Positions 1 to 10,417 of a stretch of DNA of 64,000 bases are shown here, one piece after another; the stretch's first letter is position 1; each line of letters begins with the position of its first letter. Source of the DNA: an uncultured Robinsoniella sp. (GTDB lineage: Bacteria > Bacillota > Clostridia > Lachnospirales > Lachnospiraceae); assembly GCA_900539655.1 (NCBI GenBank), contig UQCR01000008.1, positions 1-64,000 of the forward strand. Direction: 5' to 3'. The position numbers and the translations under genes were made by a program. The notes under the pieces are model-generated. The model ran no database searches and was not told the origin of the DNA. It saw only the letters and a program-made list of their open reading frames with translations.

Positions 1-60
1 GAACCCAACTGGCTGTTGGGATATCTAAACCCTACACTTATATATTAGGAGGAGAGAGTT

Positions 61-3000
61 ATGATGAACAAACATGTAAAAATCTTTATCAGCTATTTTA
101 TTGCATTTGTGGTACTGTTTACAAATGTCATTCCGGCTTTGGCATACACGAAGCCGCTGGACGCGGAAACACAGCTCCATGAGGGTTATGCCAGTTCGCC
201 GGATCATTATGAAATTTATCCGGTTCCTCAATCCGTTTCCTATGACAGCAGTGAGACTCCAACAGAGTTTACCATTGGAGAAGAGGTCAATGTGGTTTTG
301 GAAGACGGCATCGATCAGTACACCCTTAGATTTTTAGAAGAAATTCTCAATAATTATAATAGAAATATAACCTTTTCTAACGCAGTCGCACAAGGGAAAT
401 CCAACATCCTGCTTGGAATAGCCGGAAGCAAGCAACAGGCTGACCAGTACGCCGGCACCCAGGTAACCGTTCAAAACCAGGAACTGTTCCGCCAGACGGA
501 CGGTTATCTTTTGAATGCCAAAAGAGACAGCGCTTCCCAGGGAACAATTGTCATCCTTGGAAAAGATACCAATGCTGTATATTATGGACTTGCTACGCTT
601 CAGATGATGTTTTCTTCTTTTGCGGGAAACCGATTTCTGAATGTTCAGATAGAAGATTATGCTTCTATGGCAACCCGGGGATTTATAGAAGGCTTCTACG
701 GCGGTTGGGATTATGCCAACCGGAAGAGCCTTATGCTGTTTGCAAGAGATTTCAAAATGAATACTTATGTCTATGCATCTAAGACCGACCCTTATCACAA
801 GAACGATACCTTGTATCCGTCGGACGAACTGGATAAGATCCGGGATCTGGTTCAGACGGGTATGGAGACGAAAGTAGATTATGCCTGGTCCATTCACATA
901 TCATATTTTTTTAACCGTTTGAATTCATACCCGGTTGGTTCTGATGAGTATAACAGCAAGTTTAGTGAAAACTACGAGAAGCTTTTGACAAAATTCGGAC
1001 AGCTTTACGATGCAGGCGTGCGTAAATTTGACGTACTAAATGATGATTTTGGTGCAGGTACCCATGCTGAAGTCGTCCGCCTGCTTAACCTGCTGGATCG
1101 TGACTTTATTCAGGAAAAAGGATGCAGGCGCATGACCTATTGCCCTCAGGGATATAACAAAGCTTGGAGCGGAAACGGTCAGGAACTGGAAACCCTGAAA
1201 AATCTGAACGATACAATAGACATTTATTGGACCGGGGATGATGTAAATGCTCCTATTACCCAGGATACCGTAAACTTTTTAAAAGAAAAAACAGGACATG
1301 ATCCGGTGTTCTGGCTGAATTATCCGGTAAATGAACATGGTGCATCGGGAATTTACTTAGGCGATATTATCCATTATGCAAGAAGTAATGTAAAAGGACT
1401 AGCTGGCGCAGTTTCAAATCCCAGCCGTTTTGCACAAGCCAACAAGCCCGGCCTGTTCCAGCTTGCCGCATTGTTCTGGAACAACACTGACTATGAAAAC
1501 CAGGCGGAACAGGTCTTTAAAGACTCCTTCAAATATCTTCAGCCTGAGGTGTATGACGCATATCTTACCATTGCCAGAAATGTATCGAACTGCCCCGGAT
1601 CAGGAAGGGTACCGGGCGGTTTTCCGGAGTCCGAATACCTGGAACAAAAGCTGGATACCGTAACATCTAAAATCTTAAACGGAGCATCTTTAGGGGAAGA
1701 CAGCGACGTAGTAGATTTAACAACTGAATTTGACCATATTATTACTTCTGTCCAGGTATTTTATGACCAGTGTGAAAATTCAGATCTGATACAGGAGCTG
1801 GATCCCTGGCTTAAATCATTAAACGATATTGCAAACGGCGGAAAATCAGTACTTTCGTCTATCACAGCTTTTCAAAATGGCGATACCCAAACTGCCTGGA
1901 GTGATTTTGCCACGGCAGCGAAAGCCCTGGAAACACAGGCATCATATCCTACTTACAGTGGCTCTGACCGAATGGCTCTCGCCGGAAGTAAACGACTGGA
2001 ACCTTTTGTCTCTAAAGCTGCCGCACAAGCAAAGAATCTTTTGGAACCATATTTAAATCCCAATCCCTCCCAATTCAGTCCATCTTTTTATGGAATGCTG
2101 GGCGGTGTTGAAAAAAATGATAATGCCGAGTCCGCTAAGATATTTGACGGCGATCCTGTAACCTATGCTTCTTATCAGACGGTTCAGGAAAAGGGCGATT
2201 ATTTCGGTGTGGATTTAGGTAAAACCGTACCTGTTCATTCTCTGGAAATCCTACAGGGAAAGACAGACAGCGATCATGACTATTTTCATAACGGATGCCT
2301 GGAATATTCAAAGGATGGCACGGAATGGACCACCATTGCCCCGAATGTGGATACGCATAAACTCAGTATCCGGGATATTAATATAAAGGCACGTTACATC
2401 AGACTTCGCCTGACGCAAAAAGGTACAGCATCCAAACCAGATTACTGGACCTATATTCGCGAATTTACAGTGAATGGTTCTCTGGATAAAGCATTTGGCG
2501 TATACAGCAATATGGAATCCACACTTCCCAATACGGTAATAAAAGAGGACAGAATGTATCATATGTCTGAGGCTAATGGCATACAGCTAGCACCCGAAGA
2601 GTACTTGGGCATAAAAATGCATAACCTTGCACCGATAGAACATATTTCATGCCAGACAGGCGATACCGGAAAAGCGCTCACCCTTCAATATTCTGAAAAC
2701 GGAATTATCTGGACTAATATTCCTGGCCAATTAAATGGTGAAAAAGCAAGATATGTCCGAATGCTCAATGAAACAGACCAGACTATACAATTCGACCTTA
2801 GCGCACTGGATGTCTATATCGGTGATTTTTCCATTAATCCACTTGTATCAGAAACCAGCTTCACCTCACTAAAAGAGGGGAAATGGGAAAACCTGTTTGA
2901 TGGGGATACGTCTACTTATGCACTGACTAACGCCTCACAGAAAAAAGACATGTCGATCATAATTGATCTTGGAGCCACTGTCCCGGTCTATGATATCAGA

Positions 3001-6000
3001 ATCACAACCGGAGATGAAAGTACACGTTTCTATGACGCCAAATTCCAGATATCCGAAGATAAAGCAGCCTGGGAAGACTTTGCGGAAGCTGTGAACGGCG
3101 GCGGGGATGCCATCAGGGATAATATCTTTTACCGGATAACCAAAAATCTGGACGGTAAAATGGGACGTTACCTTAGGATTCTCATTACAAAAGATAACGA
3201 AAACCCTTTGAAGATCAATGATATTGAGATTAACAAAACCCGGATCAGCGAAATTCCGGAAATTACAGGAACACTTTCCGGAGATCTTCATAAGCTGATT
3301 GATAAAAACATAACTACGGTTTATACATCTACAGCGGCATCTGACGGAAATGATTATCTGGAATATACTCTCACAGAAAATACCAGACTTCAATCCGTTA
3401 CCATTCTTCAGGATGCCAGGGCTGTCAGCAATGCAGAAGTAACTGCCGCCGTTTATGGCGGAAACGGGTTATCAGAAAAATCCCTCGGAAAATTATCCGC
3501 CGGCATCAACAATTTCCCTTTTACAGGGGAAGAAGATGTCCTTTCTCTTCATATAAAATGGCCGGCTGGATCGATACCCACTATATTTGAAATTTTACCC
3601 GTGTTAAAAAACGAGGATATTTCCCCGGAGGAAACCGTGTTTGACCAGGACGGCAAACAGATTAATAAACTGGATACAGAAAATTTCGACCCTGTTACAG
3701 TCGATTTTAATACCTCTTTTTCAGATTTACCTTTGCCGGAATCTATGATGGTGACTTATGGGGATTTAAGCCGTGAACGCGTAAAAATAAATTGGCTGCC
3801 AGAAGGCTACCGTCCGCAAAAAGCAGGTGTTTATACCCTAACTGGATATCCCGGGCTTTTGGACGGTACCTATAACCACGCAGGACTGTATACCAATATC
3901 CGTATTACCGTATCTGATGATATTAGCGATGAAGACAAATATCCTGATATAGAAAATGGTAATCTGATACTGAATGGTTTGGTAAAAGAATCCGGGCAGG
4001 GCCTGTATCCCGTGAAAAACGCAGTAGACGGCAGTCTGTCCACCAGATGGGAAGGCACTCCCATTAAAGGAGGGGCCTCCGCCAAGACCTCTTGGATCTC
4101 AGCAGATCTGGGAAATAAGAGCATTGACGTCCGGCAAATCAATATTAAGTTTTACCTGAAGACTTATGCTTCTGACTATGAGATTCAGGTTTCTGATGAT
4201 AATGCCGAGTGGACCACAATAGATACCAGAACACATCCTGACAGTGATGAAAAGGATCTCATTGATACCATTACCCTGGATACCCCGGTCACACAAAGGT
4301 ATATACGGCTTTTATTCCATAGCATGAATCACAATGCCGCGGGCGATGCTGTGGGCATACGGGAATGGGAGGTAATTGGAAACCGTACCACCGACGCACC
4401 CTCGGGTGAGTGTTCCTGCAAGATAAGCGGATTGCTCCTGGATAACCAGAGTGTCAGTATTCCTGCAGATCAGGATAGTATGGATGTAAATCTGGATGCT
4501 GCTGCAAATATTACCGGAGATTGTCAGGCAGAAGGACATAATAAACTGAAGATTTCCTACCAATATGACATCCTAGAGGATCAGACCTATGGCGCGATAT
4601 TAAATGAAGATGTACTGACGGTTTCATCTGCCGGAAATGTTACTATAAAAGTAACTGCCTCCATAACCGGAAGCAAAGCAGATTCCGCCGAAGCAAATGC
4701 TGTAATCAGTGTTTCTAAAGAAGCTGATCCACCAAAAGAATATTACACGATTACCTTTTTAGGAGGGGATAATGCAAACGGTGAGAATCCCGGAAATATC
4801 CATGCTGAGGCTGGCGCTGAAGTCCGCCTGCCCTCAAATCCCTACGAGAAGCCCGGTTACCGGTTTATCGGCTGGAGTGACGGAAACTATACCTACGAAG
4901 AGGGACAGGCAATCACTATGCCGGGAGAAAATCTGATCTTAACCGCACAATGGGAAAAAGTTCCTTGGGATTGCACATGCAGCATCACTAATCTGAACCT
5001 GGAGAACCAGAATATCCAGATTCCAGCCGGATTTACAGAGATAGACCTCACCTTAAATGCCACAGCCGAACTGTCAGGAGACTGCCAGATACCCGGCCAT
5101 AACCAGGATCAGATTCAATTCCATTACGAAATTCAGGAAGATCTTACAGGCTGTGCACTTTTGGATGATAATAAACTAACCGTCTCTGCTCCTGGAACCA
5201 TCATCATAAAAGTAACCGCCTCACTCATTGGAGCCGACACTGTAAATGCAGAAGCATTTTCTACTGTCAATGTTACAAAAGGAGAAATTTTTCCAGAAAA
5301 ATACACGGTTTCATTTTCCGGCGGAACCGATGCTGTGGGAGAAAACCCGGATATGATTCTTGCAAAAGCCGGAACACAAATCACCCTTCCCCAGAATCCT
5401 TATCAAAAGACGGGATATCAATTTATTGGCTGGAGTGACGGTAATATCACCTATCAAGCAGGTGAGACCTTTATACTTCCGGAAAACAATGTAAGCTTTA
5501 CTGCCTTATGGGAAAAAGAAAATACAGCACCGGAACCATCTGTTTATACCTTAACCTTTCATGCCAATGGAGGTACCGTTAACCCTGCCTCCAAAACCGT
5601 GGTGGAAAAAGAACCGCTAGGAGCGCTTCCAATCCCTTCACGTACCGGATATGCATTTCTTGGATGGTATACAATGGCTTCCGGAGGGATTCAGTTAACA
5701 CAGGATACTGTCTGTAATTTTAAAAACAATGTAACGGTCTATGCACACTGGCAGCCAACCCTGCCCGCAGTACAAAAGCCAGCCAAACCAGCAGGACTAC
5801 AAACCGTTTACAGCAAACCAAAAGCAATTAAAATAAGCTGGAAAAAAGTAACGGGAGCTAAGGGATACATCATATCCCGCTATAGCAGCAAAACAAGAAA
5901 ATGGACTACTGTTAAGAAAACCAAATATACAAGCTTTAAAGATACTGATGTACGATACCCAAACATTTATAAATACCGGGTTAAAGCATACAATCAGTCA

Positions 6001-6330
6001 GAAAATGTGATTCAAGAAAGTGATTTTTCCAAGACCCTGGCAACCGCCTGCGCCCCATCTAAAACCAGTATTACCTGTAAAAAACAGGGTTCCGGCAAGA
6101 TAAAAATAACCTGGAAAAACAAAGTAAAAGCAGACGGTTTCCAGATTTATATGAAAACCGGCAGAGGTAAATACAGGCTCATAGCCACAAAAGGAGCCAA
6201 GTCTAAATCTTATACAAAATCAAAACTGAAACAGGGACAGACCTATACCTTCCGCCTGCGAAGCTATAAGAAGGTCGGGAAAACCAGGGTTTATAGTTCT
6301 TATTCAAAGAGTAGGAAGATGAAATTATAA
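61..6330 (+). CDS. Secreted multidomain GH84 beta-N-acetylglucosaminidase (NagJ-like)
   Basis: Large (2089 aa) secreted hexosaminidase expected to remove beta-linked GlcNAc from host glycans such as mucins. A signal peptide occupies residues 1-29. A GH20b-like N-terminal domain (about 50-195) leads into a GH84 barrel (about 200-500) whose catalytic Asp pair is visible as D328-D329 in the NDDFG motif. Three discoidin (F5/8 type C) modules follow at roughly 675-805, 930-1065 and 1300-1445. Next come two copies of a CxC...SGDCxxxGHN module, three InlB-type beta-grasp repeats ending in AxW (about 1560-1635, 1747-1819, 1829-1900), and two Lys-rich Fn3-like modules to the C-terminus. There is no LPxTG anchor. 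The start follows AGGAGGAGAGAGTT; the next codon is also ATG, so the start could be one codon later. The architecture resembles clostridial NagJ with a different C-terminal tail. GH84 assignment is confident; the exact glycan substrate is not shown. Confidence 0.93.
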   Translation: MMNKHVKIFISYFIAFVVLFTNVIPALAYTKPLDAETQLHEGYASSPDHYEIYPVPQSVSYDSSETPTEFTIGEEVNVVLEDGIDQYTLRFLEEILNNYNRNITFSNAVAQGKSNILLGIAGSKQQADQYAGTQVTVQNQELFRQTDGYLLNAKRDSASQGTIVILGKDTNAVYYGLATLQMMFSSFAGNRFLNVQIEDYASMATRGFIEGFYGGWDYANRKSLMLFARDFKMNTYVYASKTDPYHKNDTLYPSDELDKIRDLVQTGMETKVDYAWSIHISYFFNRLNSYPVGSDEYNSKFSENYEKLLTKFGQLYDAGVRKFDVLNDDFGAGTHAEVVRLLNLLDRDFIQEKGCRRMTYCPQGYNKAWSGNGQELETLKNLNDTIDIYWTGDDVNAPITQDTVNFLKEKTGHDPVFWLNYPVNEHGASGIYLGDIIHYARSNVKGLAGAVSNPSRFAQANKPGLFQLAALFWNNTDYENQAEQVFKDSFKYLQPEVYDAYLTIARNVSNCPGSGRVPGGFPESEYLEQKLDTVTSKILNGASLGEDSDVVDLTTEFDHIITSVQVFYDQCENSDLIQELDPWLKSLNDIANGGKSVLSSITAFQNGDTQTAWSDFATAAKALETQASYPTYSGSDRMALAGSKRLEPFVSKAAAQAKNLLEPYLNPNPSQFSPSFYGMLGGVEKNDNAESAKIFDGDPVTYASYQTVQEKGDYFGVDLGKTVPVHSLEILQGKTDSDHDYFHNGCLEYSKDGTEWTTIAPNVDTHKLSIRDINIKARYIRLRLTQKGTASKPDYWTYIREFTVNGSLDKAFGVYSNMESTLPNTVIKEDRMYHMSEANGIQLAPEEYLGIKMHNLAPIEHISCQTGDTGKALTLQYSENGIIWTNIPGQLNGEKARYVRMLNETDQTIQFDLSALDVYIGDFSINPLVSETSFTSLKEGKWENLFDGDTSTYALTNASQKKDMSIIIDLGATVPVYDIRITTGDESTRFYDAKFQISEDKAAWEDFAEAVNGGGDAIRDNIFYRITKNLDGKMGRYLRILITKDNENPLKINDIEINKTRISEIPEITGTLSGDLHKLIDKNITTVYTSTAASDGNDYLEYTLTENTRLQSVTILQDARAVSNAEVTAAVYGGNGLSEKSLGKLSAGINNFPFTGEEDVLSLHIKWPAGSIPTIFEILPVLKNEDISPEETVFDQDGKQINKLDTENFDPVTVDFNTSFSDLPLPESMMVTYGDLSRERVKINWLPEGYRPQKAGVYTLTGYPGLLDGTYNHAGLYTNIRITVSDDISDEDKYPDIENGNLILNGLVKESGQGLYPVKNAVDGSLSTRWEGTPIKGGASAKTSWISADLGNKSIDVRQINIKFYLKTYASDYEIQVSDDNAEWTTIDTRTHPDSDEKDLIDTITLDTPVTQRYIRLLFHSMNHNAAGDAVGIREWEVIGNRTTDAPSGECSCKISGLLLDNQSVSIPADQDSMDVNLDAAANITGDCQAEGHNKLKISYQYDILEDQTYGAILNEDVLTVSSAGNVTIKVTASITGSKADSAEANAVISVSKEADPPKEYYTITFLGGDNANGENPGNIHAEAGAEVRLPSNPYEKPGYRFIGWSDGNYTYEEGQAITMPGENLILTAQWEKVPWDCTCSITNLNLENQNIQIPAGFTEIDLTLNATAELSGDCQIPGHNQDQIQFHYEIQEDLTGCALLDDNKLTVSAPGTIIIKVTASLIGADTVNAEAFSTVNVTKGEIFPEKYTVSFSGGTDAVGENPDMILAKAGTQITLPQNPYQKTGYQFIGWSDGNITYQAGETFILPENNVSFTALWEKENTAPEPSVYTLTFHANGGTVNPASKTVVEKEPLGALPIPSRTGYAFLGWYTMASGGIQLTQDTVCNFKNNVTVYAHWQPTLPAVQKPAKPAGLQTVYSKPKAIKISWKKVTGAKGYIISRYSSKTRKWTTVKKTKYTSFKDTDVRYPNIYKYRVKAYNQSENVIQESDFSKTLATACAPSKTSITCKKQGSGKIKITWKNKVKADGFQIYMKTGRGKYRLIATKGAKSKSYTKSKLKQGQTYTFRLRSYKKVGKTRVYSSYSKSRKMKL

Positions 6331-6342
6331 TGTTCTAAGGTA

Positions 6343-6567
6343 CTAAAATAGGGGGTTGTTGGATGTAGACACTTTGTTGATGGAGGGTGTGTACGGAAAT
6401 AGCCGGAGGGTGACAGGACAGGGGCTTCGTCGGCTTGCCGCAGCCCCTGGGGGCCCAGCTTCTTGAGAAAACCAGCTCTTCGGCAAGCCGACAGAGTCCA
6501 TATCATCCCACCCCTTCTTTCCGTAGATACTCACATCTACAAAGCGTCTTTCATCAACACCCCACAC
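6343..6567. repeat. Palindromic intergenic element (possible multicopy REP-like unit)
   Basis: Between the GH84 gene and fbp lies GC-rich, hairpin-rich sequence. A perfect 12-bp inverted repeat (GTCGGCTTGCCG / CGGCAAGCCGAC) flanks a core with further palindromes (CTGGGGGCCCAG; AGCTGG/CCAGCT), and a smaller hairpin (GTAGAT/ATCTAC) lies nearer fbp. The composition differs from both flanking genes. Short open frames cross it but have no ribosome binding site. Part of it may also act as the fbp transcription terminator. No second copy was noticed in this window, so the repeat status is inference. Confidence 0.45.
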
Positions 6568-8529
6568 CTAAATCTTCTCATTAATAATCCCATGCCGATA
6601 CGCCGACAACAGGCTTTCCAACTCCTTAATGGTGCGTTGAAGTTCCTTTCCGATATCGGTATCTGCTACCAGCCGCCGGCGCATCACCTGCTCCACGACC
6701 ATACTTTCAGAATGTATATCGGTCTCTTTCGCTATCGCATCTTCCATAGAAGTAAAGGGGTCATGCGCTACCAGGCGCAGCCCATAAGAATTGTATACCA
6801 GGGTATACCCTGCTATACCAGTCACTTTCTGGTACGCCTTTGAAAATCCTCCATCAATAATCAACAGTTTTCCATTACATTTTACCGGAGTTTCTCCCTT
6901 GGAAAGCTGTACGGGCATATGCCCGTTGATTATATGCGACTGGTTAATATCCAGCCCGAACTCTTCCAGAATTCTGTTTACCGTCTCTTCTTTTTCAATA
7001 TATCGGTAATATGGATTTTTTTCTTCATGGTGGGTTTCTTTATCCTTAATGAGGTAACGTTCAAATGTTGTCATTTTGTCTTTCCCAAAAACAGGGGAGT
7101 TTCCATTGCTCCAGATATACCATAAGATATCCTGTCCCTTTTCCCGTTCCTCTTTATCCAATACGGAGTAGTACCCTTTTCTGGCATATATCTCCAGAAT
7201 ATCATACAGCGCTTTACCACTGTATTCCGTTCCGAATACATTGACCTTTTTAAAGCTTCCATCCTCATTTAAAGGCATGCATCCATGATATAATAGATTG
7301 GAATTGAAGATCTTGTATAAACTGCCATGGGAAAATAAAAATCTCACATGCGTCTGCAGCTTTTCACATTTCATAAATGCAGACTGCAGCCGATCCATAA
7401 CTTCTGTTTCTGCGGCAGAGAGTTCATACGGATTCTTAGGGTCTATCGTAGGAAAATTAGTATCAGAAAGTGGATAAACCTTCCCTTCCAGCTGAATCGT
7501 ACCTGCTTCATAATCAATCTTATCCAGCAGCAGACGGTTTTCCATTTCAAATTCAGGGCGCCGCATGATTACCTGGCTTTCTAATTTAAATTGAATAATG
7601 GCAATTGCTTTCTGCATTCTGCAGTCCCATTCCAGATCTTTGGTATTATATTCTGCCTTATCATAATTAATCTTAAAGCAGCTGCACTTGTCATTTCCGT
7701 AAGTATTCATTGCAAAGTTAGCAAGTGGTATCAGATTAATGCCATAGCCCTCTTCCAGCATATCCAGATTTCCATAACGTGCCGCAATACGAATGACATT
7801 TGCAATACTGGCTTTATGTCCAGCCGCAGCCCCCATCCACACAACATCGTGATTTCCCCACTGGATATCCACAGAATGATACGTCATAAGCCTGTCCATA
7901 ATAATATGAGGTCCGGGACCCCTGTCAAATATATCTCCCACAATATGTATATGGTCAATAACCAGCCGCTGAATCAGATTACTCAGGGCAATGATCATTT
8001 CCTTGGCACTGCCAATCCGTATAATGGTATTTAAAATAGAATTATAATAGGCTTCTTTATCCTGAACCTCTTCTTTTTCCGTAATCAACTCTTCAATGAC
8101 ATAGGAAAAATCTTTCGGCAGTGCCTTTCGCACTTTCGATCTGGTATATTTAGAAGCCACCCTCTTACAGATCTGTATCAACCTGTGCAGTGTAATCTTA
8201 TACCAGTCTTCCAGATTATCTTCTGTCTTCTCCACCAGTTCCAGTTTGAGCTTCGGATAATAAATTAAAGTAGCCAGGCTTTTTTTATCCCGGCTACTTA
8301 ATGTATTTCCAAATTCTTCATCAATTTTCCTGCGAACAGACCCCGACCCATTTTTTAACACATGAAGAAACTGTTCATATTCACCATGAATATCCGTCAA
8401 AAAATGTTCCGTTCCCTTTGGCAGGTTCAAAATGGACTGGAGGTTAATAATTTCTGTTGAAGCTGCTGCTATCGTAGGATAGAGCTTAGCAAGACTTTTT
8501 AAATATCTCATTTCATAATCCTGATCCAC
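6568..8529 (-). CDS. fbp: Fructose-1,6-bisphosphatase, class III
   Basis: Hydrolyses fructose-1,6-bisphosphate to fructose-6-phosphate in gluconeogenesis. This is the Firmicutes-type (class III) enzyme of about 650-670 aa, a calcineurin-like metallophosphatase rather than the classical FBPase fold. Metal-binding motifs are visible: TDIHGE (45-50), GDIFDRG (198-204) and GNHD (225-228), plus a C-terminal NGHMPV motif. The start taken is a GTG eight or nine bases after an AGGGGG site; an ATG six codons downstream is the alternative. It is transcribed alone. The upstream gene (dapB) ends about 140 bp away with a hairpin between. Confidence 0.95.
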   Translation of the reverse strand: MDQDYEMRYLKSLAKLYPTIAAASTEIINLQSILNLPKGTEHFLTDIHGEYEQFLHVLKNGSGSVRRKIDEEFGNTLSSRDKKSLATLIYYPKLKLELVEKTEDNLEDWYKITLHRLIQICKRVASKYTRSKVRKALPKDFSYVIEELITEKEEVQDKEAYYNSILNTIIRIGSAKEMIIALSNLIQRLVIDHIHIVGDIFDRGPGPHIIMDRLMTYHSVDIQWGNHDVVWMGAAAGHKASIANVIRIAARYGNLDMLEEGYGINLIPLANFAMNTYGNDKCSCFKINYDKAEYNTKDLEWDCRMQKAIAIIQFKLESQVIMRRPEFEMENRLLLDKIDYEAGTIQLEGKVYPLSDTNFPTIDPKNPYELSAAETEVMDRLQSAFMKCEKLQTHVRFLFSHGSLYKIFNSNLLYHGCMPLNEDGSFKKVNVFGTEYSGKALYDILEIYARKGYYSVLDKEEREKGQDILWYIWSNGNSPVFGKDKMTTFERYLIKDKETHHEEKNPYYRYIEKEETVNRILEEFGLDINQSHIINGHMPVQLSKGETPVKCNGKLLIIDGGFSKAYQKVTGIAGYTLVYNSYGLRLVAHDPFTSMEDAIAKETDIHSESMVVEQVMRRRLVADTDIGKELQRTIKELESLLSAYRHGIINEKI

Positions 8530-8631
8530 AAAATTATCCCCCTTGCTCCTATATTCCCCCGACCGGCAATACAGAGTACTATTCCTGATTCAGAATCATA
8601 CTCCTTTTCACTTCTGCCGTGAGGGTCGAAG

Positions 8632-8653
8632 ACCCCGCAGATTGCTGCGGGGT
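8632..8653 (-). terminator. Hairpin after dapB
   Basis: A perfect 9-bp stem ACCCCGCAG/CTGCGGGGT with a 4-nt loop lies 19 bp after the dapB stop. No U-tract follows on the minus strand, so it is a weak terminator or only an RNA-stabilising hairpin. Confidence 0.4.
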
Positions 8654-8671
8654 ATCTGTATCAACTTTTTA

Positions 8672-9433
8672 TTATTTTGCTGCAATAACATCGCTCATAT
8701 CATAGAATCCCGGTTCTTTACCCGCCAGAAACTTAGCGGCCTCCACAGCACCTTTGGCAAATATTGCCTTTGAATAGGCCGTATGCTTAAACTCGATTAC
8801 TTCATCGGTTCCTGCAAAGAAGACTTCATGTTCGCCCACAATATTACCTCCGCGAACAGCTGAAATACCAATCTCTTTAGCATCTCGTTCTTTCCGCTCC
8901 TGGCTTCTGTCAAATTTATAGGTATACTGATGATCGAGTGCTTCATTCATGCTGTCAGCCATGGCAAGTGCCGTACCGCTGGGTGCATCTACTTTATGTT
9001 TGTGATGCTTCTCCACGATTTCCATATCAAATCCCGCCGGAGCCAGTACCTTCGCAGCATCCTGCAGCAATTTCAAAAGGGTATTTACCCCAAGTGACAT
9101 GTTCGCTGACCTTAATACCGCTACCACCTTGCTGGTTTCCTTAACTCTTGCAATCTGGTCTTCTGAAAGGCCTGTTGTACAGACAATAACAGGAAGGTTG
9201 CATTCCTTACAAAAGTCAAGAAGTGCATCTTCCGCTTTCGCTGAAGCAAAATCTATTACCACATCCGCCTGCACATCACATTCACGGATATTTGTAAAAA
9301 CCGGATATCCATTTTCCCGGTTATCTACAATGTCAATCCCTGCTGCAATCTGGGTATCCGGATCTTCCTTTACAATCTGGCTGATCACCTGGCCCATTCT
9401 TCCGTTACAGCCATGCATAATTATTTTTATCAT
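8672..9433 (-). CDS. dapB: 4-hydroxy-tetrahydrodipicolinate reductase
   Basis: Second enzyme of the lysine/diaminopimelate branch: NAD(P)H-dependent reduction of hydroxy-tetrahydrodipicolinate. The 253-aa length fits the family. A Rossmann dinucleotide motif GCNGRMG is at residues 8-14. The diagnostic EKHHKHKVDAPSGTA segment at 141-155 carries the catalytic His and Lys. It lies 19 bp downstream of dapA on the same strand, so the pair forms one lysine-riboswitch-controlled transcript feeding lysine and peptidoglycan synthesis. Confidence 0.96.
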   Translation of the reverse strand: MIKIIMHGCNGRMGQVISQIVKEDPDTQIAAGIDIVDNRENGYPVFTNIRECDVQADVVIDFASAKAEDALLDFCKECNLPVIVCTTGLSEDQIARVKETSKVVAVLRSANMSLGVNTLLKLLQDAAKVLAPAGFDMEIVEKHHKHKVDAPSGTALAMADSMNEALDHQYTYKFDRSQERKERDAKEIGISAVRGGNIVGEHEVFFAGTDEVIEFKHTAYSKAIFAKGAVEAAKFLAGKEPGFYDMSDVIAAK

Positions 9434-9452
9434 ACGTTACTCCTTATTGTGC

Positions 9453-10343
9453 TTATGACAGTTTTAGTCCGAAATCCACCATTTCTTTTGCTAGTTTTTC
9501 TGCATTCGCATCTTCCATCTCTGTTAACGGCCCACGAAGAGGTCCTACTTCCATTCCCATCAGGTTCATTGCTTTTTTAACCGGAATCGGATTTACTTCA
9601 CTAAAAAGTGCATTGATTAACGGAAGTGCATCCAGCTGGATTTTGAGGCTGCCCTCTGTATCACCCTGAAGGTACTTTTCTACCATGTCATGTGTCTGCT
9701 GCGGTGCGATATTTGATAAAACAGAGATCACGCCTTTGCCGCCTAAGGATAAGAGCGGTACTACCTGATCATCGTTGCCGGAATACAGGTCAATCTTTCC
9801 TCCGGTAAGCTGCATCAGTTTCGCGATCTGTGAGATATTTCCGGATGCTTCTTTGATACCAACGATATTTTCCACGTTATTTACCAGTTCCGCCACTGTT
9901 TCCGGTAAAATATTACATCCGGTACGGCTTGGAACATTGTATAAAATAATCGGAATCTTAACTGCATTTGCAATGGTTGTATAGTGTTTGATCAATCCCT
10001 TTTGTGTCGCTTTATTATAATATGGCGATACCAGAAGAAGACCGTCCGCTCCGTATTTCTCCGCCTCAACGGATAAATACATTGCTGTTTCAGTACAGTT
10101 TGAACCTGTTCCAGCCACTACCGGAATTCTTTTAGCCACTTTATCAATGGTATATTTAATTGTTTCTAAATGCTCCTCATGAGTCAAAGTAGCAGATTCA
10201 CCGGTCGTACCGCAGATAACAATTGCATCTGTTCCATTTGCGATCTGATCTTCCAGAATCTCTCCTAATTTTTCAAAGTTAACGTCTCCATTTTCTTTCA
10301 TCGGTGTAACAATTGCCACACCTGCGCCTGTAAATATTGCCAT
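9453..10343 (-). CDS. dapA: 4-hydroxy-tetrahydrodipicolinate synthase
   Basis: Condenses pyruvate with aspartate semialdehyde, the committed step to lysine and diaminopimelate. The 296-aa TIM barrel shows the GTTGES motif (45-50), catalytic Tyr135 in YNVPSRTG, and Schiff-base Lys164 in GIKEASG. The open frame runs a further 64 codons upstream, but that stretch is the lysine riboswitch and terminator. The ATG at 10343 is preceded by AAGGAGGA and begins the family's usual N-terminus (MxxFTGxGVA). The first gene of the dapA-dapB operon. Confidence 0.97.
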   Translation of the reverse strand: MAIFTGAGVAIVTPMKENGDVNFEKLGEILEDQIANGTDAIVICGTTGESATLTHEEHLETIKYTIDKVAKRIPVVAGTGSNCTETAMYLSVEAEKYGADGLLLVSPYYNKATQKGLIKHYTTIANAVKIPIILYNVPSRTGCNILPETVAELVNNVENIVGIKEASGNISQIAKLMQLTGGKIDLYSGNDDQVVPLLSLGGKGVISVLSNIAPQQTHDMVEKYLQGDTEGSLKIQLDALPLINALFSEVNPIPVKKAMNLMGMEVGPLRGPLTEMEDANAEKLAKEMVDFGLKLS

Positions 10344-10357
10344 GTGCTTTTCCTCCT

Positions 10358-10391
10358 TAAAAAATAGGGACCGGCTAAAGAGCCTGCCCCT
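10358..10391 (-). terminator. Intrinsic terminator of the lysine riboswitch
   Basis: A stem AGGGGCAGGCT/AGCCGGTCCCT (one mismatch, one wobble, loop CTTT) is followed by a U-rich run (ATTTTTT) just before the dapA ribosome binding site. Its position between the aptamer and the gene is typical of transcription attenuation by an L-box: lysine binding should favour this hairpin. Confidence 0.88.
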
Positions 10392-10417
10392 AAAGATTAC
10401 GTAAAATATTCTCTTTG

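Noticed and set aside
334..897. 187-codon open frame antisense to the GH84 gene
   Set aside because: Lies wholly inside a clear domain-coding region, no ribosome binding site, low-complexity translation.
6300..6567. Two short minus-strand open frames between the GH84 gene and fbp
   Set aside because: No ribosome binding site, overlapping each other, and built from palindromic intergenic sequence.
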